A stretch of DNA of 64,000 nt from Bemisia tabaci (taxonomy: Eukaryota; Arthropoda; Insecta; Hemiptera; Aleyrodidae): assembly GCF_918797505.1 (NCBI RefSeq), contig NC_092794.1:76979345-77043344 (forward strand), given 5' to 3'. The translations under genes and the position numbers were made by a program. Under the pieces are notes generated by a model that searched no databases, had not been told where the DNA came from, and saw only the letters and a program-made list of their open reading frames with translations. Below are positions 1 through 11,308 of the stretch, one piece after another (positions within the stretch are counted from its first letter, which is position 1; each line of letters opens with the position of its first letter).

Positions 1-6
1 TGAAGA

Positions 7-330
7 CGTGCGTTCGGGCGGTAAGGACAAACATTTTAGTCCGAAGTCGGTAGCACATACAGAAGTGAAATTTGGGTGCGACCTCTTTTACCGATAGGCC
101 ATCGTTAGATAAGGTCAAATTTTTTAAATGACACTTGCGGCGGGGAGGGGTTGAGCGGTCGCAAAGTTACTAAATAGTGAGCGTTCGGGCGGTAGGAACT
201 GAACTCGTAGCTCAAAGACGGATGGACATAGAGAAGGAAAATTTGACATGAGACCTTCTATTCATATAGTCTATCGTTAGATAGGAATACATTCTTAAAG
301 CAGCACCTGGAGGGGGGGGGGGAGGGCTGT
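7..330. repeat. Two-copy tandem repeat, period about 172 bp
   Basis: The phrase GCGTTCGGGCGGTA recurs at about 9 and 181, followed in both copies by related text (an ATCGTTAGATA motif and a G-rich stretch). The copies are diverged. No coding frame is credible. The second copy ends in a run of G near 310-322. Confidence 0.6.
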
Positions 331-466
331 AACAATTATAGTGAGATCGATTCTGGTCGGAAAAAGACGGTCATGGCACATTCCCCATGATTTGATCTGA
401 AATTACTGGTTAAAAACAGGCCCTGTTACGTTTCCCCAGATTAAACCTTTTTAACACGTATTATAA

Positions 467-1436
467 TCCTATATATTAAAATGCAAAGTTCCGAATCTTG
501 GGGCATTAACTTTGAGAGAACCACCGGACCGATTTGCGTGATCTTTTTTTTAAATGAAAGCCCCTGAGCTGTAGATTTGCAGGCTGTGATCGTTTTTTCG
601 ATTTTCTCAAATTTTCTCTCATAATTTTCTTAAATTTTCTTCGATGCATTAAAACGGAGGTCCGAATCTTTGGACGTTAACTTTGAGAGAACCACCGGAC
701 CGATTTGCATGATTTTTGTTTTAAATGAAAGTCTGTGATCTGTAAATTTGCAGGCTGTAATCGTTTTTTCGATTTTCTCAAATTGTCTTACTTTTATCGA
801 CGAGTGAAGATTAGCTGGGCTCAAATTTTCTCCCATTTATTCAGGCTAAAGTCCGCATTTTGGGACATTAACTTTGAGAGAACCACCGGACCGATTTTCA
901 TAGGGTTTTTTTTAAATGAAAGCTTCTGATCTGCAGATTTGCAGGCTGTAATTGTTTTTTCGATTTTCTCAAATTTTCTTACTTTTATCGACGAGTAAAG
1001 TTCAGCTGTTTCGAGCGGTCATCCGGCCGCTTCCTGCTTGCCCGTCCCTAGATACCCCCCCTCTAGGGTCTCAGCCACCCGTTTCACCACGTTCTTTCGG
1101 CTATCTCCGTTTTCTTTCGTCTAGCTTTCCTACCACCAACCTCAAAGAAGGAGGTTTGGGTCGCATTGTCGTTCATCACTCGCCACCCACATTCCTTCGC
1201 AATCCCTAGGCTGCTCCGCTTCACAGCTTCTTGATATCCTGGCATCTTATTCTCTGCGGCTTGACTGACCCTGACTTATTAACTGTAGTATTGCGGATTG
1301 CTAACAACACGTATTGTTACAGACATTTTATTCATCATTATGAAATAGATTCAACTAATTGCTCCGATTCCAATTAAGCTACTGCACCACCATTGCTAGC
1401 TGTGGAGGGCGCCCGTAGGGTGCCCGGAGCAGCTAG
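467..1436 (+). mobile_element. Non-autonomous Helitron, copy 1 (plus orientation)
   Basis: The element starts with TCCTATATATTAAAA directly after an A and ends with a GC-rich hairpin (stem GGGCGCCC / GGGTGCCC, loop GTA) followed by CAGCTAG and a host T. This is the Helitron layout: 5' TC, 3' hairpin plus CTRR, insertion between A and T, no target duplication. Inside are three diverged copies of a 170-190 bp unit holding TTAACTTTGAGAGAACC. It has no Rep or helicase frame, so an autonomous partner elsewhere would have had to move it. A near full-length copy lies in the opposite orientation at 59210-60178. Confidence 0.85.
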
Positions 1437-1723
1437 TTTCTTTTAAAATGTTTGTGTGAGAAAAAAGTCGCAAAAACAAAAAGTGCTCAAAACTGTGATT
1501 ATCCGAGGGAAAAACGGCTATTCCGAAAAACTAGAGGACGATGCGGAAAGACGGATAGAATTTTCGGGGCGAGGGGGGGGATGTATTAGAGTATTGTATA
1601 GAATGAACATAATGTCTAATAACCACATGTATATGTAACTTTTTTTTTCTTTATCGGAAAGGAATCATAAAGTTCGCCTTAAACAGGGGCGAATATGCAG
1701 TTCAACGAGTATACCCAATTCCC

Positions 1724-2075
1724 GACTTGAGGCCCCAAAACCGACGATTCCGTCGATTTGGGGCAGTTTGTGGCTTAGAACTAAACATATTCTGAATCTG
1801 GTGGGTATTCTGAACAACATATTAAAAAACTACGTTGATATATTTTGATGTATTTTTTAAATCTATGTTTAAAGACATGATTATAAGCCAATATGCCGCT
1901 CAGTGCGCGCCCAAGCCCTGACTTGAGGTCACAAAAATGACGATTCCGTCGATTTGGGGGACTTTGGGGCTAAAAACTAAACATATTCTGAATCTGGATG
2001 GTATTTTGAACAACATATCAAAAAATTGCGTTGATATATTTTGATAATTTTTTTTAATCTACATTTGAAGATGCT
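1724..2075. repeat. Two-copy tandem repeat, period about 196 bp
   Basis: GACTTGAGG followed by ACGATTCCGTCGATTTGGG occurs at 1724 and 1920. Both copies continue through ACTAAACATATTCTGAATCTG to a TTGATATATTTTGAT stretch. Noncoding. Confidence 0.7.
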
Positions 2076-2529
2076 TATATAGAATAAATCGAATTTTTGG
2101 CATCATCAACGGAAGACCGGACTGAGAGGCCCTTAATTTAAGAATTTAAAATGATCAACATAGTTTTTGTATCGACAAACATACCTTATACCTAAACATT
2201 CTACCCTGTTCCGTTCTGAGTAGAGTAATTTCAGTTATCACCCGTCATAACACATGATGCCCGCTGCTGGATCTCTGCTAATTGTGCATCCGCGCAGGTT
2301 CCGTGATTTCCCCTCCCCCTCCCTCCCCTTCGATAGCATTTTCGTGTCAAGAAACTACGAATTTTTTCTTCCCATCCATCCATTTCTTCAATCCAGCGGT
2401 CATTTTTATTATCCGACAAAGCCGAATTTTCGATTTTTGTCTATGGGACACTGCTTTGTGCGCCGCCGCGCCAGGCTATCTGATAAACCGACACACGGGG
2501 CAACAATGCATTGAGTGCGAGCTCTCAAA

Positions 2530-2916
2530 CAGAGATGGAAAATTTCATGAAATTTATTCGAGTGAAATTTCACGCGTGAAATTTTGGGGATACCTTTAGA
2601 AGGCTAAGAAATGCCTAGAAACAGTGATTCTAAATTTTGAAATTTTTCACCCCAAGCTTGAAAAATTCGCGCGTTGCAAATGTTTTCGTTTAGTTTAGAG
2701 GTTAGTATAGGGTTCTTCTCTCTAAACTCCCCTTTTTGCCCCCTCTTTGTGTCTGGCACCTTCAGTAGAGTAGCATAATTCCGCAGCATCAACTGAAAGA
2801 CCATCTAAAACGCTTTCAGACCTCCAAAGGTTTAATCAATAATTCTAAAAAAATTAATAAATTTCAACTTTTGTGAAATTTATTCGAGCCTTTTGAAATT
2901 TCACTTTCCATCTCTG
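2530..2916. mobile_element. hAT-type MITE with 8-bp target duplication
   Basis: The terminal inverted repeats CAGAGATGGAAA (2530-2541) and TTTCCATCTCTG (2905-2916) are perfect over 12 bp. They are flanked by direct repeats CTCTCAAA at 2522-2529 and 2917-2924. An 8-bp duplication with CAGxGATGG-like termini is the mark of the hAT superfamily. The 387-bp element has no coding capacity. Internally it repeats GAAATTTATTCGAG near both ends. Confidence 0.8.
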
Positions 2917-2924
2917 CTCTCAAA

Positions 2925-4020
2925 AATCCGATAAGGCCGGCTGTTGTCGATATCATCGCCACTGTCGGTACTGTGCCAGTTTCAATAAGAGACGATATCG
3001 AAAGTGTTCCGGCAAGAATTCGTTTTAACACCCCTAGCTTCTACCTGTCGCTAGGAGACCAGTGGAGGGTCCCTTGTCTCTGTACATGCCTCATCTCACC
3101 AGTTCCTAGAGCGATGCATCCAAGAAGATACGTATAAAGGTTATTAATACAGACCTGCATCAAAGCAATCGGCATGGCAGTGGCAGCCCAATGCAGACGT
3201 TAGCTTCCTCTTCCTCCGCGCTCGGCCGTGTCGAATTTGGCCGGCTTCCTTTTCAATTTGATCTAGTTAGGATGATCAATATAGTTGCTGCGGGCTTTTA
3301 GTTAGTTAGTTGGTCTGTATGAATTACGATCTCCTAGCGTTTCGTCGCGGCACCCCGCTTTGCCGCGCGGACGTGAAACATGAATTCGTGTCACCTGGGT
3401 AACGATAGCCGCGGACTGGGGAAGCTTGAACAGTGTAAAGAAGTCGATAACATGCGGAAATTGGAATCCATCCGTGGGATTGGTAACGCAGCTACTTTAC
3501 GATGCTCGCGAACCTCTCGCCACGCGGCTGATGCGAATGAATTGTGAAAATGGTAAAACACTGATGTGCGGAACACGCGCTGTTATCAAAATGGTACCTT
3601 CGTTACAAGTTTACAATTAGGTAGTTACACTGGTAACAAACAACCGGAGTCGGCGGAGCTTCATGGATCGTATTCGACAGTGGTTCGATTTATCGTTTAG
3701 TTCAAAACCATAGACATAACCGGTTAGACATAACCTCAAACAAACATTTTAGCATTTAAGTTGGGAAAGCTGAAAATCGGAAAATGCCTTACAATTTTAC
3801 TTTACAATGCCATTTGGTGCTCACAGGAATAAAAAATCTATCACAAAATACCCGTTCCCTCGGATTTCTAAATTGACATTTGAGGCCATATCACACGTTG
3901 AGCCAATGGATATCGATAAAATACGATCTAAGGTTTAGGTTTTGTGACACTTTATCAGGTGAAATGATGAATTTGGTGCAACTCACTTTTTTGTTTGGTT
4001 CCGAGCTTTAGTAGATTTGC
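2925..4020. other. Noncoding stretch, no recognisable gene
   Basis: No family-level coding signal was found on either strand. The short open frames near 3391-3620 overlap on opposite strands and look like chance frames. A moderately GC-rich patch at 3200-3420 contains no tRNA fold or promoter that I can recognise. Confidence 0.4.
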
Positions 4021-4025
4021 TTCTT

Positions 4026-4071
4026 TATACGATATGGCCATTTCGGACTCAATAGTCCATCTTCAGGTACA
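4026..4071 (-). ncRNA. Hammerhead-ribozyme-like motif of the Penelope-like element
   Basis: Read on the minus strand, the 46 nt contain the core CTGAAGA (fits CUGANGA), a stem-loop GGACT-ATTG-AGTCC, then GAAA, then a short self-complementary ATGGCCAT leading to ATC. The strand after ATC (GTATA) can pair with TGTAC just before CTGAAGA, closing stem I. This is the order of a type I minimal hammerhead. Such motifs are known in Penelope-like elements, and this one lies about 100 bp beyond the end of the Penelope frame. The extra U between the core and stem II and the tiny stem III leave activity uncertain. Confidence 0.5.
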
Positions 4072-4169
4072 CATTAATGTTCACGAATATTTTTCGCTCG
4101 TCAAACGATGTAAAAATTTAAAATAAATAAAAAACTAAAATTACGCGAAACCGATCACGATATTGTTAA

Positions 4170-4919
4170 TCAAGCTGTTCTGGTAGGTGTGCGCGCAGTT
4201 ACGTCAGGCTGGAGGGGAGAATCAGTCGGGCCACCTGACTTTCCAACTGATTGTTCAACAGGTGATCTTCTTTTTTCAATTTTGTTTATATCCAGTTGTT
4301 CCAGTAAACTTAATTTTCTGCCTTTGGCGCATGTACGTAAAACCTTGATTGTACATTCCTCTGGCTTGTGTCCGGTTTCTATTAGATGGTCACTAAGAGG
4401 TGATTAACCAATTTTTCTGTGTTTGGCAATATAGTGAAATGTTCTTTGGTTTTCGCAGCGACTTTCCTTCCAGTTTCGCCGACATAGGTACTTTTTCCCA
4501 CATTAACACTGAATTTTGTAGATGCCTTTACCATCTATCCTTTCAGGTTTATTGCTTTTCTTGGTGTCGATCAACAATTTGCCTAGGTTGCGTTGATTGC
4601 TAAAGGTTACATTGGTGTTTTTTTTTTACTTTCTATAACTCGCTTGGTTTTCTCAGACGATGTTCGATGTATGGAATTGAGTTCCAGCGGTCTTGTTTGG
4701 GTTGGTACCTAAGCCCCTCTGAAGAGATATTGGTTGCAGCGTTGGTCGCGTTTTCTGTTAAAAATGTTCAAGGTACCTATCACTTTTTTTTATATCCATT
4801 ATCAGTGGCAATGACTATGATCATATGTAGTTCATTGTTGTATTCTTTCCGTTCAAGTTGAATTTTGAGGAGCCCATTGATCACTAAATGAAAAACATTT
4901 CATTTTGTGATTTCTCCTA
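4170..4919 (-). pseudogene. Penelope-like element, C-terminal part with GIY-YIG region (broken)
   Basis: Minus-strand translation gives, in shifting frames, a Penelope C-terminus. It includes GKGIYKIQC-stop-CGKKY (the GIY-YIG start) and later SDHLIETGHKPEECTIKVL and LLEQLDINKI before a stop at 4170. In the family this domain nicks DNA to prime reverse transcription. In-frame stops and frameshifts make this copy dead. It continues the frame found at 6533-7150 on the far side of the foldback at 4922-6530, so the two pieces are one element interrupted by an insertion. The short open frames predicted on the plus strand here are shadows. Confidence 0.7.
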
Positions 4920-4921
4920 TA

Positions 4922-5356
4922 CAGGGTGTCTCACGAAAAAGGAGCCACCTTGAATATCTGGCGAACGGGTTGGAATTTCGAAAAACGGTAAAAGACGTGT
5001 TCGTTTATATCGAGGGGGACACCTTTTGGCGTATTTGACATTTTCTCAAACCGCGGGGGGGGCGCGGGGCGGGGGGTGCCCCCCCCGTAAATCGAAATTT
5101 TCAAATGGCACCCCTACTTTTTTATTTCAGAAATCAATTCTACGCAAAAAAACAAGCCACCCTATCCAAACCGGATGTAAATCGGACAATTTTTCAGCGA
5201 TTGGCAGAGGTTCAAACATTTTTTTCATGCTCTTTTCAAAAATTCCCTACGCTCAATGGAATTGCCGTATCAAACCAAACTCTCCGCCAAAAAAATTCTT
5301 AAACATTGCACTTTCAATTAAAAATAAGAAAAAGAAAGGATACACCCCCAAAAAAC

Positions 5357-5403
<47 letters not shown>

Positions 5404-6031
5404 TACTTGAAAACTTGAGCACGCGGAGCCCTTTTTTGCGATATTGAAATGCGTTTGACCGAACATATCCGAGGGGCGCTCATCGGGAGGGAGTGGTAAG
5501 TGTTTGACACGAATTATTATTTTTGTTTCTGAAGCATAAGAAACCATGTCCGTGAAGAAACAGCTAAGTAGAAATACAAATGAATTACCTTTTTTTAAGT
5601 GAGTTTCAATGATTTGAGTATGATGATTTCAATTGATCCAGATTTTCAATGATATGAGATTAGTAAACTAATCAGAAGTTGTAAGTGGAAGCTTTCATTT
5701 TCAACAAAGGAGGAGGGTAAACTCTCCGTTCATTCTTCGTGGGTCATCCAAAATGAACTTCGGAAAATTGCCACGCACCGCAGAAAAGTAGCGTCCTCAG
5801 AAGTATCAAGGTCCAGCTCAAATCATTGAAACTCACTTAAAAAAAGATAATTCATTTGTATTTCTACTTAGCTGTTTCTTCACGGACATGGTTCCTTATG
5901 CTTCAGAAACAAAAATAATAATTCGTGTCAAACACTTACCACTCCCTCCCGATGAGCGCCCCTCGGATATGTTCGGTCAAACGCATTTCAATATCGCAAA
6001 AAAGGGCTCCGCGTGCTCAAGTTTTCAAGTA

Positions 6032-6094
<63 letters not shown>

Positions 6095-6530
6095 GTTTTT
6101 TGGGGGTGTATCCTTTCTTTTTCTTATTTTTAATTGAAAGTGCAATATTTAAGAATTTTTTTGGCGGAGAGTTTGGTTTGATACGGCAATTCCATTGAGC
6201 GTAGGGAATTTTTGAAAAGAGCATGAAAAAAATGTTTGAACCTCTGCCAATCGCTGAAAAATTGTCCGATTTACATCCGGTTTGGATAGGGTGGCTTGTT
6301 TTTTTGCGTAGAATTGATTTCTGAAATAAAAAAGTAGGGGTGCCATTTGAAAATTTCGATTTACGGGGGGGGCACCCCCCGCCCCGCGCCCCCCCCCGCG
6401 GTTTGAGAAAATGTCAAATACGCCAAAAGGTGTCCCCCTCGATATAAACGAACACGTCTTTTACCGTTTTTCGAAATTCCAACCCGTTCGCCAGATATTC
6501 AAGGTGGCTCCTTTTTCGTGAGACACCCTG
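4922..6530. mobile_element. Foldback element A, about 0.7-kb arms, CAGGG termini, TA target
   Basis: A 1609-bp inverted repeat. The left arm is about 4922-5618, the right arm about 5817-6530, with a spacer of about 198 bp. The ends read CAGGGTGTCTCACG and its complement, each flanked by TA (4920-4921 and 6531-6532). A TA duplication fits a Tc1/mariner-type or related transposase acting in trans. The arms are nearly identical apart from a long A run (left) and T run (right) of unequal length. The poly-Phe and poly-Lys open frames here are translations of those runs. The element sits inside the Penelope-like reverse transcriptase. Confidence 0.8.
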
Positions 6531-6532
6531 TA

Positions 6533-7150
6533 TGATGAGTCACAGGGAATTATCACATCTATGTGACTTCCTTTCCTGTAGATGCCAAATTTCAGTTTAT
6601 TACCGACAATAGTTCTGAATAAATCTAGAAAATTTAGATTTTTTTACCTATATTTCTAGTTTGAAATTGATGTTCGTATGTAGGTACCTAGCCGAGTAAT
6701 GGCAGTTAAAAACTTGTGCAATATTCGCGTTCTGTGCCAATCCAAATGATTGAAATATCATCTACGTATCTAAACTATGAGTGGGTATTTTTATTCTAGC
6801 TTATTTTTGGGTTACAGATTAGGTTTTCATATTTATCAATGAAAATGTCCGATAATAGTGGCGACATGGGGGCGTCCACAACTAAACCTCCGGGCATTTG
6901 GTAAAACTTATCGCCAAATCTAAAGTAATTACTCTCCACCGCTAGTTCTGTAGGCAAGATCTAAATAGTGTTCTCTTGCGGATGAACACATCACATGTTA
7001 GAATGCTTTTTTTAAAATTTGATTGGTGAAAATGATAGCTTCATTTAGATCAACATTGGTGTACATATTATCAACGCCTAAGGAAATCAATTTAGCGTTA
7101 TCCGGAAGTTCCATGTCCTTTAGCCGTTCAGTTTACTCAATTGAGCTTTT
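6533..7150 (-). pseudogene. Penelope-like reverse transcriptase (broken, 5'-truncated)
   Basis: The minus strand gives reverse transcriptase motifs of the Penelope type. LISLGVDNMYTNVDLNEA matches the motif A region, FGDKFYQMPGGL...APMSPLLSDIF the motif B region, and FRYVDDI the catalytic YVDD box near 6750-6770. NFLDL and YRKGSHIDVI follow near the junction. Several stops and frame changes interrupt it, and the N-terminus is missing beyond about 7150. The C-terminal part resumes at 4919 beyond foldback A. The reaction in active members is target-primed reverse transcription of the element RNA. The family is clear; the exact subclade is not. Confidence 0.75.
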
Positions 7151-7289
7151 AATGAGTAGCAAAAACTGAGTAGCTAAATTCGGCCATTTTGAAGTTCAAC
7201 TGGCCGAATATTAAAACGGTCTAAGTTTCAAATCCTCCGCTCAATTAGGTAAGGAGCCAGAGGGAGAAGGGGACTTTACTGACACCCTG
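7140..7289 (-). mobile_element. Fragment of a CAGGG-terminus repeat
   Basis: On the minus strand the segment starts TA-CAGGGTGTCAG and runs toward lower coordinates. It shares its terminus with foldbacks A, D, E and the repeat at 11309. A small inverted pair (TTCGGCC / GGCCGAA) lies near 7170-7210. The opposite end is not recognisable. Confidence 0.4.
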
Positions 7290-7741
7290 TATGTAGTCCC
7301 CTCAAAAAGTGCTTTTGAAAAAAATTTCGTGGATGGAAGAAAGGACCCGTTATTTTGACCCATGAAAGGCGCTCCTGCAATCTAGTGGTTTAACCTTGGA
7401 TCTCCGTATACAATAATTAGTCCAAATATCCTCTTGACTCGATAGCGGAACAGCGAAAGGTCACTCCCTGCTAGATTCACGCCGATTATTTGAGATTAAT
7501 TTTCGTCTTCATCGCGCTGACCTTCTTCTAGCGAGACAGATGCCAACGATGCTGAGCTTCGGACAGACTACAGGGAATCTCCTTCGTTACATCACACGCA
7601 CTCGATCCTGATCTTATCTGTGAGAGTCCGTAACCTAACGCGGCAAAAACGATGGAAATACCGGGTTCTTGTTTATGCTGCGTAGTTGATTCTTTGCAAA
7701 GTACTTACCTAGAGCCGTGATCTTCGTATTGACCATTTTCA

Positions 7742-7757
7742 GGGGGGGGGGGGGGGG
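7742..7757. repeat. Poly-G run
   Basis: An uninterrupted G tract in an otherwise ordinary noncoding interval (7290-7950) in which I see no gene. Confidence 0.8.
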
Positions 7758-7954
7758 CTCCAGACGCAGCTTGTTACGCAACTCAAATAAGACTACTTAC
7801 CTTCAGTTTTTTCTACTTGCCCACCGAAGCGTTGAGATGAAAGATCAATCCGGTGAGTATGGAAACTTTTAAAATGAGCAGCAGCTGGCTGTGAGGGTCA
7901 CTTAAGGAAAACAATAGAAGCTCGAGCTCGTAACTCGAGTTTTATCGCTTTTCT

Positions 7955-8140
7955 AATAGCCGACCGCATACAGCAAGTAGGGACCTGCAAGAGACTGTAA
8001 GTGGCTCATCGGTTACATCGATGAGCGTGCTAACTGCGTGGCCCGCGCAGTTTGCACTATCAACACTCAACACGGCGGCACCGATGTGCCACTTGCAGTC
8101 ACTTACAGCTCCCCACTTGCTGTGTGTGCAGTCGGCTATT
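7955..8140. mobile_element. MITE with about 50-bp imperfect terminal inverted repeats
   Basis: AATAGCCGACCGCATACAG at the left and the complement of AATAGCCGACTGCACACA at the right bound a 186-bp element. Pairing extends through CAGCAAGTRGGGA and ACTTACAG-type text. No clear target duplication is visible. Noncoding. Confidence 0.65.
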
Positions 8141-8506
8141 GAGTGATGTCTTCAACCCATGGAGTTTAATCTTGCATGTTATTTATTAATCACGGTCGTC
8201 TGATAAGCTGCACCGAATTTTGTTGGTCCCTCCACCATACTTGAATATACTTAGGACGAGTCTCGACTGCACTTAAGTCCGCTTATAGCGTTTCTGGTCG
8301 GCCGGTGGTGCCGTTTGGACTCATCGATGGATGTTGCACCTCCATGTGAAAAAACCGGAAAAACGGCCCCGGGTCAACACCTAATGACACTTCGCAAAAG
8401 TGAATCTTAAGCTTTAGTTCCAAAAAAACTCCACCACAACGCGCTGCTAAAATCTGTCTCAGAAGTCGGTGATTTTTTTTTTTTTTTTTTTAATATCACA
8501 AGATAT

Positions 8507-8802
8507 CATAGAGAAAAAAAGGAGGTGTTTGCATTTCGGGCATCTCGGACTTTTTTTGATGACGCAGATCGGTACGGCGACTTTTATCATCGATTTTCTT
8601 GGAAATGGTGTAGTTTATGGAAAAAATGCATTCTACGTAAAGTGTTTGAAATTATATCGTGAATTGATATAAGCAAAAAAATTGGACGTTATGGTCCATT
8701 TTTCATACCTCGAATTCCGGATTTTGCTGACCAGGTTGTACCGACCTACGTCACAGGGTGCACAATCCTCAAGATGCAAACACCTCCTTTTATTTCTCTA
8801 TG
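8507..8802. mobile_element. MITE with CATAGAGAAA termini
   Basis: CATAGAGAAAAAAAGGAGG and GTGTTTGCAT at the left are mirrored by ATGCAAACACCTCC and TTTCTCTATG at the right, about 28 bp of terminal inverted repeat. The flanks carry similar ACAAGATAT / ACAAGAGATAT strings, a possible but imperfect target duplication. The frame at 8469-8672 crosses the border of the element and is not a gene. Confidence 0.65.
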
Positions 8803-9350
8803 ACAAGAGATATGTTAAAGACTCATAAGTTCTAGCGGAACTTGTCTACAATGTTTAAAAGCAAACACGAGCTTTGAATGTTCAACAATGAAAGCTAAAA
8901 CTCGATCCCAGTTTCTTAAGTATAGGGGATGTCTGTAAGTGCGAGAGAGCCTGGTTCATGGCAGGAGAGAGATATCTGCAACTGCTGGGAAAAATCACTC
9001 ATGACTGGTCGCATCAAGGTCATTTTGCTTAACCCTACTTCATTTTGGTATTAAGTTACGGAGCTTCATAAATTGCTTTTCATGTCCTTTTCAGTGTCAA
9101 TAGGAAGGAGAATGTTATATTTAGAGTTGACTCATTGATTATAATAGAAATTCCTCAAACTTTCATAATAGGCAAAGAACTCACGCCTTATGGAGTTGTA
9201 CGGACTCAAATGTCATAAAATGAGATTCAAAACAGTGGGGGCGTCCCAGCTGGTAGAAAAATTTCTCTGGAATTTTTCCGCGGGGTAAAATTTCTTCCTA
9301 CGCATCGCTAAAAATTAATCTTCGATTCCCAAGTTCATTCCTCCCCTGCT
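8803..9350. other. Noncoding, nothing recognised
   Basis: Single-copy-looking AT-rich DNA with no supported frame, repeat or RNA. Confidence 0.4.
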
Positions 9351-9354
9351 TCCT

Positions 9355-10180
9355 CTTTACTCCTCATCGTTTTTTCGTTCATTTAAATCCTGTTATTCTT
9401 CCTCTTCTCTTCCTTCTTCCTCTTCTTCTCCTTTTCCTTCTTCTTACAATTCTAATTCATTCTGGTTCCTTCCCATTCTTCTTCCTCCTTTCCCTCTTCT
9501 TGTCAATCAGTTCATCTTTTTTTATTTTTTTCTCTCTATTCCCCCAATTCTGCTTTGTCTGCTTATTCTTCTCCTTCCTCCTCTTCATTTTCTTCTTACC
9601 CCTTTTCATCTTCTTCCTTTCTTCTTCTTCCTTTTCGTCTTCCTCCTTTTCTTTTTCTTCTTCCATTTCCTGTTTTTTGTCTCTTTTCCCCCCTTTCTCT
9701 TCCGTTTTTTCTTCTTTCCCCTCTTCTTCATCCTTTTCTTCTTCCCATTCTTTTCCTTTTTCTTCTTCTTCAATTTTTTTCTCTTGTTCTTAAGTTTTTC
9801 CTGCAGCTCTTAATTTTCTTCCTCTTTCTTCTCTCCTCCTCCCTCTTCTGCTTCCTCCTCTTCTTCCTATTCCTCTTCCATTATCTTCTCATTTTCTTTC
9901 TCCGTCTTCCGTTTTTTCGTCTTCTTCCTTTCTTCCGTTTCTACTTATTCTTCTTCCCTCTTCTTCCTTCTCCTGCTTCTTATTTTTCTTCATAATCTTT
10001 TTCTTTTTCTTCTTCTTCTCTGCTCTCCTCTTCTTCTTCTCCTTTCTTCCTCCTCGTGCTTCTTATTTCCCTTCTTAATCTTTTACATTTTCTTTTTCCT
10101 CTGCCCATTCTTCTTCTCCGCTTTCATCTTCGTATTCCCTCTCTTCCTCTACTTCTGTTACTTCCTCCTGTTCTGCCTTT
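9355..10180. repeat. Polypyrimidine tract, about 0.8 kb, TTC/TCC-rich
   Basis: The plus strand is almost entirely C and T, built of irregular CTT, CCT and TTC steps, so the minus strand is polypurine. The Ser/Phe-rich and Glu/Lys-rich open frames here come from low complexity and are not genes. It ends abruptly at TTTTAATTACAG near 10180. Confidence 0.85.
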
Positions 10181-11308
10181 TAATTACAGATCCGTACAGG
10201 CCCACTGAGCGGGCGCTCGGCGCTCGGTGGCCCTCCAAAGTAGCGCTAAGGTGCTGTAATTTTAAGCAAGTGAATTTTTTGGAAGTACCTGTAATTTCTG
10301 GACTCAGCGACCCTCAAGAACCCCTAAGAACTTATTTTGCACGGTTTGAACATTCAATCTGATTTAGTAACGCCCACATCCGGCTTTTTGGCGCGCGAAA
10401 ATCGGTCGGCGCTCGTTGAGCGAAAACTTCAATCGCTCATAACTCCAGAACCGTTATGTTCTCCAGCTTAATGGACCACTCGTTGGATGCGGAAAAAGAC
10501 GAACAATTTAAAAAAAATGGTTTTGGTTCGAATATAAAATTTAGACTTTGTGTATTCTTTGTTAAAAAGAAATTACTTATCTGGATTCAAAAACTAAAAA
10601 AAAGGCACATTTGTTAACTTTAAAATGTAATTTCGGGATTTTGACCTCAAAAATCTTAGAGCATGCAATTTTAGACGATTTTTCGTTCAAACCAGACCTT
10701 GGTATCTGTCTTCGTTCGACAGATATTGAGGTTTACAGGTTTTGACCTCCACTGCCACTCCCCCCCCTAGCGCCCCCAAATTTTTTGGGGGTCTGAAAAT
10801 TCGGGAAAAGAAACGCTCAAGTACGAGTAATCAATAGACGATGTTTGAGGAAATTCCAGAGGGGGGGGGGGGGGAAGAAACCCGTTTTTGCATCACGCTC
10901 TTTAATAATAAACCCTTACTCTGCCGTGCCGAGCAATACCGCCGCGTATATACATATTAATTGCACAAAATGTTACTGAAAACCTTTCAAAACTCTTTAC
11001 TTTTGAATAAACAACTCGTAGACGAACGTTGAGTATCTGCATTGGGAAAAATTACCACTGGGTCTGGTGGAGACTCTAATAGGCAGAGCTCATTTAGCCG
11101 AAAAGTGAAATGTCAATGATTTTTCAAGGGCTGTGTATGCAGCCTGCAACATTTATTTGATAATTTCATAAGAAACTTTGAATTTTGACTCACGTTTTTC
11201 CAAAATTTCAATTTTAAGATTTTTCTGGCTCCATGCGTTTTATGGAAAACTGATTCCTCTGCAGGAGTGTTGGGAATAAAATTTCACGAAACATACAACT
11301 TCATTGTA
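10181..11308. other. Noncoding stretch with a GC hairpin and a poly-G run
   Basis: A small hairpin-prone segment (GAGCGGGCGCTCGGCGCTC) lies near 10207-10226. A poly-G run is at 10861-10874. There are no coding motifs on either strand. The style (short AT-rich sentences ending in G/C runs) resembles the repeats further right. Confidence 0.4.

Noticed and set aside
5253..6198. Open frames with long Phe or Lys runs
   Set aside because: They are translations of the T and A runs in the two arms of foldback A and mirror one another.
9457..9995. Ser/Phe-rich and Glu/Lys-rich frames of up to 146 codons
   Set aside because: Low-complexity polypyrimidine tract; every frame is open because stop codons need purines in specific places. 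No start context or homology signal.
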